Positions 54,224 to 64,000 of a stretch of 64,000 nt of DNA are shown here, in pieces. Position 1 is the stretch's first letter. The number at the start of each line of letters is the position of its first letter. The translations under genes were made by a program, and so were the position numbers. A model generated the notes under the pieces. That model had not been told where the DNA came from. It saw only the letters and a program-made list of their open reading frames with translations, and searched no databases. Source of the stretch: Bedellia somnulentella (taxonomy: Eukaryota; Arthropoda; Insecta; Lepidoptera; Bedelliidae); contig OY755187.1 in NCBI GenBank assembly GCA_963576735.1, positions 11,656,001 through 11,720,000 of the forward strand. The letters are read 5' to 3'.

Positions 54224-56371
54224 TGAACGCTGATTTCCGGCATCCCCTTCCTCCCCGGGTCAAGATTGACTGGGGTGTATACTCCTCCAAAATGGAGGAG
54301 TTCCACCCAACGGGGGGGATATCGTGCACCACCGACGTCGACGAGCTGGCCGAGGCTTTAGCTTCGGCCATCGCGTCGGCCAAGGATGGCGCGACAATAG
54401 CCCGGCCTCAGCCGGCTCTCGCGGGTCGATGCCTCCTGCCGGAGCATCTCCGGCGGAAGTTACGCGACAAGCGGGAGCTGCGCCGCCAATGGTCGCGTTC
54501 TCGCTGTCCGGCGCTGAAGAGGCAGCTAAATGCAATCACGTCCTTTATCAAGGACGCGATAACGGAGTTCCGAGGGTGGTCGTGGGAAAACCTCATCGAG
54601 AGAGCCTCTGAGGACGACGCCACCCTCTACCGGCTGAACTCTAAGCTCAGCCGGGCTCCGGCCCCGGTCTGTCCCATCTTCGACCGGGGTGGCAAACGCT
54701 GCTACTCAGCGTCGGACCGAGCCGCGATATTGGCGGATCATTTCGAGAGTCAATTCTCGCCTAACCCTGTCGTCGACGAAGAGCACAACAGCCTCGTTGA
54801 ACGGCGGGTACAGCAGTTTTTGGCCGACGACCGGATACCCCCGATCAGGGGGGATGATTTCATCTCCCCCTCGGAGGTCCGGAAGTTGGTCAATAGCCTT
54901 AACAGGCGGAAGGCTCCCGGCCCCGACGGGATTCCCGTCGAGGCCCTAGTACAGCTCCCCCGTAGAGCCCTCGTCGTCATGACGAGGCTCTTTAACGGGA
55001 TATTTCGCACGGGCCGATTCCCACCCTCCTGGAAGACCGGTAAGATTATTGTCTTACCGAAGGAGGGTAAGGACCGGCGGCAGCCGAGCGGGTATCGACC
55101 CATCACTCTGCTGCCGCACATCGCGAAGCTGTTTGAGCATCTGCTGTTGCGACGCCTTCGTCCCCACATTCAGCTGCGGGACGAACAACACGGCTTTCGC
55201 GACAGCCATAGTACGACGCTCTAGCTCGTGAGGGTAGTCGAACACCTCTCCTCCGAGATGAACAGGGGACGCTACACGGTCGCCGTCTTTCTAGACATAG
55301 AAAGAACGTTCGACCGTGTGTGGCATAGCGGGGCCCTGTTCAAACTCTTGGAGGCGGGGGTGCCGCCGGCATATGTGAGGATCATCGCCTCCTTTTTGGA
55401 GGGGAGGTCCTTCTATGTGTCGGTGGAGGACGCCCGGTCTGAGGTGAAGCCGATCCGTCCGGGAACTCCCCAGGGGAGCTGTCTCTCCACTGCTGTACGC
55501 GCTGTACACCAACGACATCCCCACCCTCGAGGGTAACACCCTATACGAGGGTGAGGAGGACGTTACGCTGGCGCTCTACGCCGACGACAGCGCCTTCTTT
55601 GCCTCCTCTCGTCGGCCCCGGGTAGCGGTCGCCAAGATGCAACGTGTCCTGGACCTTCTGCCGGCTTGGCTTGGTAGGTGGAGGACGGCCGTCAACGTCG
55701 GGAAGACGGCCGCCCTGATCACCAGGGTGAGACGGCCGACCGGGCTCGCGCCGCTTACGTTGGGCGGCGAGAGCATCGAGTGGCAGACCTCGGTCAAGTA
55801 CCTGGGTTGCAAGATCGACCGCAACCTCCGTATGGGTTCTATGGTGGACCATGTCCGCCATAGAGCCCTCGGGGCCCGGTCGGTCTTGCGGCCGGTGCTC
55901 GACTCCAGCCTGCCACTACGAGCCAAACTGCGTATATACAAAATGTATATACGCTCCCGCCTGACGTACGCGGCACCGGCCTGGTATGGCCTACTCTCAG
56001 CCCAGAACAAGCTACGCTTGCAGAGGGTTCAGAACACGTTGCTCCGCCAATTTGTGAAAGCCGGGCGGTACGTGCGTAATAGCACGATCCACCGGGATCT
56101 CCGGGTCGAGACCGTGGAGGAATTCGTGGTGGGGTTGACCCGTCGTCTGTTCGACCGGGCGGACAACTGCCGCCACGAGCACCTCCGCGGAATCGCCCCG
56201 CTACACGCACGACCGCCCGACGGGCGACCGCTGCCTCGGGAACTCGCGCGCTCCCCGGAGTCGCAAGACACGCGACCCCGGGGACCGCCCCTTCCTCCTC
56301 CAACTGCCCCGACATCAGTCCCGAGGGTGAGGTGCGTGACACGCATCCTCACCCTCCCTCGACCTCCTTAG
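54224..56371 (+). pseudogene. Jockey reverse transcriptase, one nonsense codon and one frameshift
   Basis: The pre-RT region has LPEHLRRKLRDKRELRRQW. The RT then shows KAPGPDGIPVEALVQLP, WKTGKIIVLPKEGK, YRPITLLPHIAKLFEHLLL, EQHGFRDSHSTTL, FLDIERTFDRVWH (motif A), RPGTPQGSCLS (motif B) and ALYADDSAFF (motif C, 55571-55600). A TAG at 55222-55224 sits where CAG (Gln) is expected after STTL, a C-to-T change. A frameshift near 55488, in what should be a C run between S and P of motif B, moves the rest to another frame. That frame then runs open through KYLGCKIDRNLRM, YKMYIRSRLTYAAPAWYG and LRLQRVQNTLLRQF to 56371. Two lesions only, so a recent copy. Confidence 0.9.
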
Positions 56372-56545
56372 TGGCTTATCCCCAGAAATGGGGATAGCCA
56401 CCCCTCCCTTCTATCGCCTGGGGAGGTGCCCAATGACCGGGGGGGACGTTCCCCCCCGAGACGAAGCTGGGCCATGGGGGCAACCTCGACGCCCACCCCT
56501 GCGCGTGCCGAGCCTTGTGTTCAGAGCCGCGTGGAAGATCCTCTC
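54224..56545 (+). mobile_element. GC-rich Jockey-clade LINE nested in RTE-L, 11-bp target duplication
   Basis: Flanked by GAGATCCCGAA at 54213-54223 and 56546-56556, exact. 5'-truncated: it starts just upstream of the RT. No poly-A tail; the 3' UTR (56372-56545) contains GC-rich hairpins such as GGGGGGACGTTCCCCCC. Its base composition contrasts sharply with everything else in the window. Confidence 0.9.
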
Positions 56546-58948
56546 GAGATCCCGAACCAGTCAGTATTTTCCCCGTTTACTCTCACACATGCACTGAAAT
56601 CCTCATAGAGTGATACCAGTGCACGTATAAGTCGACTCCTCAAACCGAACTTGGATAACACCTCCCATAAACACTTTCTTACCACCCTATCATACGCCTT
56701 CTCTAAATCAATGAAGGAGCAATACACCTTTCGGTTCTTAGCTAAGAACTTTTCGGTGATGCTCCTTAAAGAGAAGATTTGGTCCATACATCCCATTCCC
56801 TTTCTAAATCCTGCTTACACATCCCAAATTTTATCATCCGTTTCATTCATCACTCTTTCAATCAAAACCTTTGCATACAATTTACCGACAATGCTGAGTA
56901 GGCTAATTCCACGGTAGTTTCTAGCCTCCTGGTGTGACCCCTTTCCTTTATATAAAGGCACAATTACCGCTTTGCACCAGTCTTGTGGCACTTTGCCACT
57001 CGACCAGCATTTTCGGAAAAGGAAGTACAACCAGGAAGCCACCACCCCTTTACCAGCCTTCAGCATTTCAGTGTTTATCCTGTCATACCCTGCCGCTTTC
57101 CCTAGTTTCATACTTTTCATTGCTTTCATTATTTCTTCCATACTGATCTCACTGTCACTAAAGTCACCCATAACGTCGTTCCAATCAACATTACTGCCGA
57201 TTGGCGAAGAAATGGATGTATCTTTTTTTTTCAAAGAGTCCCTCAAAATATTTCTTCTATACTCGCCTTATGCTACTTTCATCCGTCGCCAATTCACCCT
57301 GTTCATCTCTCACAAAATTCACTCTCGTGTTTTGGGAAACTCCCTTTTCTTTCCGGATATATTTCCAGAACAACTTTTGGTTATTCCGGAAATTATCGGA
57401 GAGTTTCCTCTCACACCATTCTATCAGATCACGCTTTTTCTTTTCTATTTTCTTCTTAACCTCATTCTTAACTCTCTTATAAACATCTTCACTATTTTTC
57501 ACTACATCATCTATTACTCTCGCATCCATTCGTTTACTAGCTTTAATCGCTAGTAAATCTAACCAAGCTTTCTTCTTATTTTCAACTGCCTCTTTCACAT
57601 CTTTATCCCACCAACTTGTTGGTGGTCTATTTGTTCTTTTACTCAATCCACACACTTCCGTTGAACATTCAACCATTGACGATTTGAGCACATCCCATAC
57701 TTCTTCTATTTCCAATTCATCCTTCATCTCCACGCAACTTAGCCTGTCGTCCAATTTCTTCATATATTCATCTCTAATATTTTCATCCTCTTCCAATTTC
57801 TCCACTTTTATTCTCGCAAATTCAGTTGTCGACACTTTGGCCCTGTGACGCCAACGCGAGCACAGTCCCCTCAATCGTGATATCACGAGAAAGTGGTCCG
57901 TGCCAACGTTAATGCCCCTATGGACTCTGGTGTCAACTACCTTTGCTCTTAGCCTTTCATCCACCATCACAAAATCTATCATACTTCTCTCGCTTCCTCT
58001 CTGTCTAGTATACATATGGATATCTTTGTGTTCAAACAACGTGTTCGTAACACAAAGATTCCTCTCCAAACATACATCAATCACTTTCTCACCATTCTCG
58101 TTCACTCTTTTATCACCAAACTTTCCTAAAACTCTTACACAACCGTTGCGTGACACACAAACCCAACCATTAAAATCTCCTAACATAACAATTTTCTTAT
58201 TTTCATCACACCCATTCGCAACATCGTCTAACAGATTCCAAAACTCCTCCCTCTCGGATGGTGATCTGGACATGTCCGGAGCATACACGCAAATTATGCG
58301 CAGCCGGACAAGCCCTACCTTCACCTTTATCCATAGGAGCCACACACGCATAATCTTTCATGCACTTAGCCATCCTTTCAGATATCAGAAGTCCCACGCC
58401 TTGGCAAGCTCTGTGACTCTCGGCAACTCCCGACCAGATAGCTGTAAATGGGCCAAGTTGTGAAACCTCTTTTTCCTTGCGCTTCGTTTCATTTACACAC
58501 AGAAAATCTAGTTTTCTTTCTTCCATAATCAAACATACTTCATCTAATTTTTCATGCATCCCTCCACACACATTCATCGTACCAAAGCGGGTCTCTTTAG
58601 CCCACTTTTCGCCCCGCGAGGAACCACGGCGTGATAGGTGGCGAGCCATATCGCCGCCATCGTGTTTAATTTTTGTTGCGAAACACATTTGGACCCCACG
58701 AAAAGCAAGGGAAGTAAACTGTGCGCTTAGCCAGAGCCCCGCTTGACTAGGTAAGGTTATTTAGTACCCGGAGTTCACCAGGCTCCGGGACGGCGGCACG
58801 CTAAAGACCAGGCTCACCCCTGGCCACGCATCCCTTGGCACGGCAGACCTTGGATTGGTGTAGGGGCGAAGATGAAAAAGCCCTTTTCCCTTAGTCGACT
58901 TCTACGACACCCACGGGAAGAGACGGGGTAGTGCTATTCTATGCCGAC

Positions 58949-58984
58949 ACTACACAGCTATATTATATTGATATAGCTGTGTAG
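58949..58984. repeat. Short inverted duplication at RTE-L 5' end
   Basis: CTACACAGCTATAT and ATATAGCTGTGTAG (36 bp in all) form a hairpin made of the RTE-L 5' end and its inverse, lying just inside the target duplication. Confidence 0.75.
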
Positions 58985-58994
58985 TGATTCTATA

Positions 58995-60101
58995 TTATAG
59001 GTGAAATCAACGCGCATAGTTATGCTATGACTTTACCCTGATAAGTGACCATAAAAATCCCGCAAGCGTTAGTTTTAGGAGACAATTCATGTATATGCTA
59101 TATGGTATAACATTTCATTCGATGTAGTTTTTCTGAACTTGTACAAAAAATAAACACAACAAGAATTTTATTCTGCGTGGTGTTGGGTTAAACTAGAACT
59201 AACTAACCTATTTATTTCCAAGGGTACCATAAAAGGTGACTTAGAGCTAAGGGCTTTTAATGAGCCATATAACCATATTTTATGAACTTAAAATAACAGT
59301 CAATCGACAGTCACTGACGAATTTCTAACTCTGAAGTCCTGGCCAACCTTTTTTATGTTATATTTTGCTAATATGCCTCTTCCTACATGCACATTGCACA
59401 CTACACATATAATGCCTAACTACGACTAGGCCACAAAACAGCTATTTCTCAACCATTAAAATCTTTGTTAAATCTACTAATTTCAACAATTGCTTTGCCT
59501 GTGCTTTGTAATGAATTCATGTTTCATTTAAAAAGGAGTCAAGGCAGACCATCGTTTTTGTCACCGTGATAAAAATATTATCAGATGAAGCTTTGAAGTG
59601 TGAGTATTAATATTAAATTTATTCCTTCTATGAACAATTCATTTTCTTTTGTTTTAACACCAATTAAAAGAACTGTAAGAATAATGTAAGTTTAGTTTCA
59701 CTGTAAATAGGAATGAAAAAGTACGTTAACGCCTAACTCTTTCCCATTTTACCAATTTGGTCACAAAAAGTGCTACCCTTCTCAAGATCCGAGCAATATG
59801 AGACAGCTCCAAACACATAGATAAATGAGCACAAAGAACCACAGAGTGAGACCATTAGTCAGTTTGCCCCGCGGTTGATTTTCCACATAGTTAATCTTGT
59901 TCAACTGGCCATGTTAAGAATTTGTTGATCACTTTCTTGGGATACTTTTAGCATTCGAAAGAGGTGAAGTTCGAATCACCTAAAATAGGATGGATAGCTT
60001 ATTTAAATTTCGTCATTAGTTCCTGTTAATAAAACAAAATAGTGTACTTAAATGTTTGTCACATACCGTCAAGACAGATATAAAGCAGACGTGAATCAGA
60101 T
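58995..60101. other. No gene; one very diverged RN-like piece
   Basis: 59165-59360 (TTGGGTTAAACTAGAACTAAC..., GGTACCATAAAAGGTGACTTAG, CTCTGAAGTCCTGGCC) resembles an old RN copy. The remainder is AT-rich without signals. Confidence 0.4.
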
Positions 60102-60352
60102 TGCTGTGTAGTGTCGGCTTAGAATAGCACTACCCCATTTCTTCCGGTGGGTGTACGTAAGAGGCGACTAACGGTATTGGGGCTTTTTAAGGGATTTTTG
60201 GGCAATGCGGTTGGAGACCCATCAGCAACAACCTTTATTTTACCATCTTTTCCCCACGCAACTTCCAAAAGTGGCTGAGGAATTTCTAATTCCTTATCTC
60301 TGGCTACCCCTTCTAGGGACTTATAGCCGTGAGTATATATGTATGTATGTAT
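60102..60352 (+). mobile_element. RN repeat, full length, 11-bp target duplication
   Basis: Flanked by GTGAATCAGAT (60091-60101) and GTGAATCGGAT (60353-60363), one mismatch. A good type copy: TGCTGTGTAGTGTCGGC at the start, GGCGACTAACGGTATTGGGG next, GCCGTGAGTATATATG(TATG)n at the end. Confidence 0.9.
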
Positions 60353-60699
60353 GTGAATCGGATAATGGTTTCTTGTTTCTAATCGGCTAAGAAAGCCTAA
60401 GAATCGGTCATGCAGCTAAACATTTCTCAAATGCTTCCCATAATATCTCAAGGGGATCTGAAAGTTTTTTCTTCCAAATTAGTTTTTGAAATAAATTGCT
60501 GGGTAAAGATATTTATTGACTTAAGGGACATTATAAACATTTTACGTACCTTAAAGGAAAAAGTTCAACTTAATGTCATAAAGATATCCTAAAATAATAT
60601 TTGGCATCAATTTAGTATGAAGAAACGATAAAATTCTTGTTATTTTTATTCAAATGTTAACAAATTTTCCTCTTCGTCAGTTTGATCTTGGTAATGGCT
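60353..60699. other. No recognised feature
   Basis: AT-rich; a 60-codon frame at 60410-60592 has no motif. Confidence 0.4.
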
Positions 60700-60891
60700 A
60701 ATATTGACAAAGTCACCCAAAGGGCAATGGAGTGGGCTATGTCAGGAATTTCACTACGTGATCAAATCCTCAACGAGGAGATCCGTAGAAGAACCGGGGT
60801 CATAGCCAAGAATTGAAAACTGAAATGGCAATGAGCAGGCCACATTACACTCAGAACCAACGCCTGTTGGGGCTCGAAGGTTCTGGAGTGA
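60700..60891 (+). pseudogene. C-terminal fragment of a second RTE-type LINE
   Basis: Frame with two stops: NIDKVTQRAMEWAMSGISL, RDQILNEEIRRRTGVIAKN, stop, KLKWQ, stop, AGHITLRTNACWGSKVLE. The QRAMERAM..., RNEEIRRRT... and LKWQWAGH series is the known C-terminal end of a different lepidopteran RTE/BovB-like LINE. No tail seen. Confidence 0.7.
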
Positions 60892-60959
60892 TCTATTTAA
60901 CCGGTAATAATTAGTCTATACACAACGTATTAAAATTACTTACTCATTGTAAAAATTAC

Positions 60960-61206
60960 TCATACATACATACATATACTCACGGCTATAAATCCCAAGA
61001 AAGGGGTAGCCAGAGCTAAGGAATCAGAAATTCCTCAGCCACTTTTGGAAGGTGCAAAGGGGAATAGATGGTGAAATAAAGGTTCTTGGTGATGGGTCTC
61101 CAACAGCATCGCCCAAAAATCTCTTAAAAGCCCTGATACTGTTAGTCGCCTTTTACGTACGCCCACCGGAAGAAATGGGGTAGTGCTATTCTAAACCGAC
61201 ACTACA
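60960..61206 (-). mobile_element. RN repeat, full length
   Basis: (CATA)n tail, CACGGCTATAAATCCC, CAGCCACTTTTGGAAGG, GATGGGTCTCCAACAGC, GCCCACCGGAAGAAATGGGG, and terminal CACTACACAGC. Near-duplicate flanks AAAAATTACT and AAAAATTAAT. Confidence 0.85.
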
Positions 61207-61246
61207 CAGCAAAAAATTAATCAGTTATTTAGAATGTTGTGTTCAT

Positions 61247-61385
61247 GAAAACCTCATGTTGGGATTATTTCTAATTAATTAAGGAAAGGAAAAATATTGG
61301 TTTTCAACACCTTCAGGACTTGAACCACCGACCTCCTGGTCAACGCCCATGTCGCTCTGCCAATTGAGCTATGGCTACCTATAGC
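61247..61385 (-). mobile_element. tRNA-derived SINE related to SINE-T
   Basis: The tRNA-like part on the minus strand (TAGCCATAGCTCAATTGGC, GGTGGTTCAAGTCCT) lies at 61305-61382, next to a TTCATGAAAACCTCATGTTGGG block like that of SINE-T. The acceptor differs from GACACTG, so it is a separate subfamily. Confidence 0.65.
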
Positions 61386-61689
61386 TAACTATAGCTATTT
61401 ATCAGTTTGACTTTCATATTTTCATGTTTTTTTTTAATTTGTAGTCTAAAGTAATATTAGGTAGTAAACGAGCTTTAATGCGAGAAAACATTAACAAAAA
61501 TGTTACGACGACCGTTTTTACTTCAACGATTTAAGGAAATGTTTGCATTTCGAAACGAAACAACTTTTTTAAATTATCCGAAAGTATTATAAAGATATTA
61601 CGTTTACATCGATTGCCTTCTATATAGTGACAGAGGTACTGTTTATTCTAAATATCATGTGTATTTTATATGAAACTCAACTCTACTCA
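61386..61689. other. No recognised feature
   Basis: AT-rich, no signal. Confidence 0.4.
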
Positions 61690-61815
61690 AAAGTTCACAC
61701 CGTATATCTCCGAAGGGGTTGGCAGAGGTACTTATAAATTTACTTTTTTCACATTTCTTTCTTGGACGGTGTACTCACTTGATAAGGGCAGCCCCTATCG
61801 CCGTTTCTTCTCAGG
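61690..61815 (-). mobile_element. SINE-A 3' part
   Basis: AAAGTTCACACCGTATATC, GAAGGGGTTGGCAGAGG and CCCCTATCGCCG. It probably belongs with the head at 62157-62219, separated by the RTE-L fragment. Confidence 0.65.
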
Positions 61816-61834
61816 TTGTTGGAGGAAATTATAA

Positions 61835-62155
61835 GAGAATGTGAGATTGTCATAGACGGTAAGAAATTAGCACAAGTGAAAGAATTTGCATATCTGATGA
61901 GTTTGTTTACTAGGGAGGAAAATGTGAGGAAGATATTGAAAGGAGAGTTATTAAGGGAAATGCGGTGAATGGAGCCATGAACGGTCTAATGTCAAGCCAG
62001 TCGTTGTCAGAAAAGGCTCGAATGGCTGTGCATAATGATATTCTGATTCCTATGCTGATGTATGGTAGTGAAAGTTGGGGATGGCAGAAGAAGCTTGAAA
62101 CTAGAGTTAATGCAGTGAAAATGAGATCCCTCAGAAATAGATGTAACGCAATGTA
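61835..62155 (+). pseudogene. RTE-L internal fragment
   Basis: Equivalent to the VIEINGKKVEQVKEFVYLGS to EMRSLRKVCNVR region: ALAQVKEFAYL, NGAMNGLMSSQSLSEKARMA, LMYGSESWGWQKKLETRVNA; frame-broken at 61915. No tail. Confidence 0.8.
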
Positions 62156-62156
62156 A

Positions 62157-62219
62157 TGGGATTCGAACCCTTATCGTCTGCACAATAAACAGTGTTCTAC
62201 CCACTAAGCTATCACGGTT
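62157..62219 (-). mobile_element. SINE-A tRNA-like head
   Basis: GGGATTCGAACCC (B box region) and CTACCCACTAAGCTATCACG (A box region), read on the minus strand; head to head with the next copy. Confidence 0.7.
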
Positions 62220-62245
62220 ACTTGATTTTATATGAAACTATAGCA

Positions 62246-62593
62246 ACCGTGATAGCCCAGTGGGTAGAACACTCGGTTATCGTGCAAACGACTAGTGTTC
62301 AAATCCTGGGTCGGACCTACACCAATTTGTCTTTTCTAAAGACATATGTATATGTGTGGTTAATTTATCATGGTTGTTAACGGTGAAGGAAAACATCGTG
62401 AGGAAACCCACATGGCTGAGTTGTACTTAGTCATGTGACAGTGTATTCGTACAAAACGCCTGGCCCCTATCACGTGAGTACACTGTCCATGCAAAACGTG
62501 GGTACTCTGAACACCAGGTGACAAAGTCACGTGATGTTCAGAAGTATTAGTACCACTTAGAACGTTAATGTTATGTTTATGTTTATGTTATAT
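62246..62593 (+). mobile_element. SINE-A, full length (type copy)
   Basis: tRNA-like head CGTGATAGCCCAGTGGGTAG (A box TAGCCCAGTGG) and B box GTGTTCAAATCC, then GGTCGGACCTACACCAATTT, AACGGTGAAGGAAAACATCG, AGGAAACCCACATGGCTGAG, CACTGTCCATGCAAAACG, GTTCAGAAGTATTAGTACC and a (TTTATG)n end. Pol III-type internal promoter. Confidence 0.85.
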
Positions 62594-62594
62594 A

Positions 62595-63091
62595 AAACAA
62601 TCTAGTACTAAAAAGTACGAAATAAGTTTTTTTAATTGAATATGAGTACTGTGATTGATACCTTAGCAATTTCTTTATTCCACACGCGTCAGTTCAACCT
62701 ACCTAAATATTACAATTCTCTTAAATTAATTTGTGAGCCGGTGCCAGCCTCGATGATAAGTGATAATAAGAAGTGTGTATTTCGCACTTCATATACATGT
62801 AAAATGTAGGGTACCTTGTAGTTGTAGGGTAAATTGATTTTTGTACGTATTATCATTTAAAACGTTAGGCGATAGATATATATTGTTTAGATCGTAATAA
62901 TCAGAGATAGATAGCAGGGTGAATTTACTTTTGTTTGTCTGGCACCGACTCAAAAATTAATTTAAGAGAATTGTAATATTTAGGTAGGTTGAACTGACGC
63001 GTGTGGAATAAAGAAATTGCTAAGGTATCAATCACAGTACTCATATTCAATTAAAAAAACTTATTTCGTACTTTTTAGTACTAGATTGTTT
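62595..63091. mobile_element. Foldback element 2 with 152-bp inverted arms
   Basis: 62595-62746 and 62940-63091 are near-perfect inverted copies, with inner ends GGTGCCA / TGGCACCGACT and a 193-bp spacer. No gene. Its arms differ in sequence from foldback element 1 except at the inner GGCACCGACT motif. Confidence 0.8.
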
Positions 63092-63162
63092 ATTTTCGGT
63101 TGTTTTTCTATGAAGTCGGTTTTCTTTTTGTTAAAAATGATTTTATTTTACGAGTTTTAGAG

Positions 63163-63210
63163 ATGGGTAGACCTGGCAAAGATGCCTCTCGGATGAGGAA
63201 GCGACAGTTA
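63163..63210 (+). pseudogene. Possible Helitron-type N-terminal scrap
   Basis: Reads MGRPGKDASRMRKRQL before being cut by the MITE. Its basic composition and its place just after a foldback arm parallel 9122. Weak, based on 16 residues. Confidence 0.25.
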
Positions 63211-63582
63211 GGGCCTGTCCACATCGCCACGGCACGACGTCGTCAACGTGGAACGTTGCGGTGCCGTGATGCGGCGCGTTGCCGTGACGTGGGAAATTAC
63301 GTTGCCGTAACGTAAAAATGTACATCACGACGTCGTAAAGTTACACGTTGCCGTGCCTTGTATAAGTGAAATCAATAAATCATTATCTATGTTTTCCGAC
63401 ATATTTTATTAACACACCAACTGATCGAGCGCATCATATCATACCCGCGTCACCGGATTACGACGTCGTCCGATGCACCGTTCCACGGCGGCGTTGCCAC
63501 ACCGTGCGAGTGCACGACACGGCAACGCGACGGGCACCGTTCTACGGTGACGACGTCGTGCCGTGGTGATGTGGACAGGCCC
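63211..63582. mobile_element. PIF/Harbinger-type MITE, 372 bp, TTA target duplication
   Basis: Ends GGGCCTGTCCACATCGCCAC and its near inverse GTGATGTGGACAGGCCC, flanked by TTA at 63208-63210 and 63583-63585. The inside is rich in ACGTCGT, GCCGTG and similar short palindromes. 3-bp TTA duplications are the Harbinger signature. No transposase. Confidence 0.8.
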
Positions 63583-63714
63583 TTACTGTATTATTCTTCG
63601 TATTTCCGGTATTTCTATTATAGTACGATATTAAATAGGCTCAACCATATGTAACCTTACATTGTTCTTAAAATCCTTCGAAAGGCGATGGTCTTCAATT
63701 CTACATCTCAAGAA

Positions 63715-63897
63715 AGACTTAAACGCTCACGCCGAAAATCCCTGAAGGGGTTAGCAGAGGTAGTAATACTTCTGAATATCACGTGACATTGTCACCTGTT
63801 GTTCAGAGTACCCACGATTTATTAGGCAGTGTTCTCACGTTATACAGGGCAGGCCTATCGGCGTTTTAAACAAATACACTGTCACATAATTGTGAGT
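63715..63897 (-). mobile_element. SINE-A, 3' half
   Basis: TTAAACGCTCACGCCG, GAAGGGGTTAGCAGAGG, ACGTGACATTGTCACCTG, GGCCTATCGGCG and CACTGTCACATAATTG. Confidence 0.75.
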
Positions 63898-63902
63898 TTT
63901 GA

Positions 63903-64000
63903 CAGTCCCCTCGATTTCCTGGGATGCCATCATCAGATCCTGGTCTCATGGTACTTTCTCGGTAACAATAACATAACAAAAGAAATGTTTAGTGAACCTG
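63903..64000. repeat. Probable dispersed repeat running off the window
   Basis: CAGTCCCCTCGATTTCCTGG and GGATGCCATCATCAGATCC resemble a block that I know as repeated across Lepidoptera; not confirmed within this window. Confidence 0.35.

Larger units (their letters stand above)
53259..58688 (-). pseudogene. RTE-L ORF: endonuclease-reverse transcriptase, split and mutated
   Basis: From M at 58688 (MCFATKIKHDGGDMARHLS). Endonuclease: TRFGTMNVCGG, LDFLCVNETKRK, IVMLGDFNGWV, DFVMVDERL and NVGTDHFLVISR. Linker: KKRDLIEWCERKLSDNFRNN. RT: NYRGISLLSIVGKLYAK, FIDLEKAYDRV, then, beyond the nested LINE, FMDDC, LLYADDQVLLASSVEEL and VYLGSLFTRDGK. Defects: a frame change near 58335; TGG to TAG (W to stop) near 57255; an extra base in an A run near 57225; CAA to TAA near 56816; a lost base near 53450; and the Jockey insertion. 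As a set it gives the whole domain order for this family; the RT active site itself is intact. Confidence 0.9.
53224..58984 (-). mobile_element. RTE-L LINE copy 4, structurally full length, interrupted
   Basis: Flanked by TGATTCTATA at 53214-53223 and 58985-58994. The (CATA)n tail is at 53224-53250 and the 5' end is near 58984. Without the nested Jockey LINE and its extra 11 bp it is ~3.4 kb, the usual size of RTE elements. The 5' UTR (58689-58964) is GC-rich and its first ~70 bases are those of RN (GCTGTGTAGTGTCGGC..., CACTACCCCGTCTC). Confidence 0.9.

Noticed and set aside
54260..56352. Many long frames on both strands in the GC-rich block
   Set aside because: GC-rich DNA has few stops. 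Only the frames with Jockey RT motifs are real; the rest are shadows.

Overview
This is a window of insect nuclear DNA, almost certainly from a moth or butterfly (Lepidoptera). It is AT-rich and intron- or intergene-like, with one 200-base assembly gap (21124-21323). It is packed with transposable elements of types common in lepidopteran genomes: Helitrons with A|TC...CTAG|T ends, RTE and Jockey/CR1 LINEs, tRNA-derived SINEs, a mariner, and PIF/Harbinger-like elements. I cannot name a species. No prokaryotic genes, rRNA genes or CRISPR arrays are present. Family names used below (RTE-L, RN, SINE-A, SINE-B, SINE-T, DupR) are local labels.

Layout. 1-3231: nearly complete CR1/Jockey-group LINE. 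3481-4029: decayed DDE transposase. 4378-6333 and 11526-14516: two copies of an unclassified repeat (DupR), each carrying the same solo LTR; a third, older copy lies at 48359-52570. 6334-10632: Helitron pieces, a foldback element and a 145-bp minisatellite. 16903-18427, 23203-25520, 37247-38688 and 53224-58984: four large copies of one RTE LINE (RTE-L). The last is structurally full length and holds a nested GC-rich Jockey LINE. 20185-21123: tRNA-like SINE array ending at the gap. 21545-21670 (minus): a clean 42-codon internal exon, the best candidate for a host gene. 29481-30616: DNA transposon with perfect 32-bp inverted ends. 36025-36592 (minus): a two-exon THAP zinc-finger gene or remnant. 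40969-42278: mariner inside another repeat. 45536-47345: four-level nest of elements. 59000-64000: SINEs, a second foldback element and a Harbinger-type MITE.

How it fits together. The commonest sequence is a roughly 250-bp repeat (RN, about 25 copies). Its first 70 bp match the 5' end of RTE-L, and its last 45 bp, including the (TATG)n tail, match the RTE-L 3' end. RN and RTE-L also make target duplications of the same size (10-13 bp). RN is therefore best read as a non-autonomous passenger of RTE-L. Nested insertions with readable target duplications let parts of the insertion order be worked out directly from the sequence.
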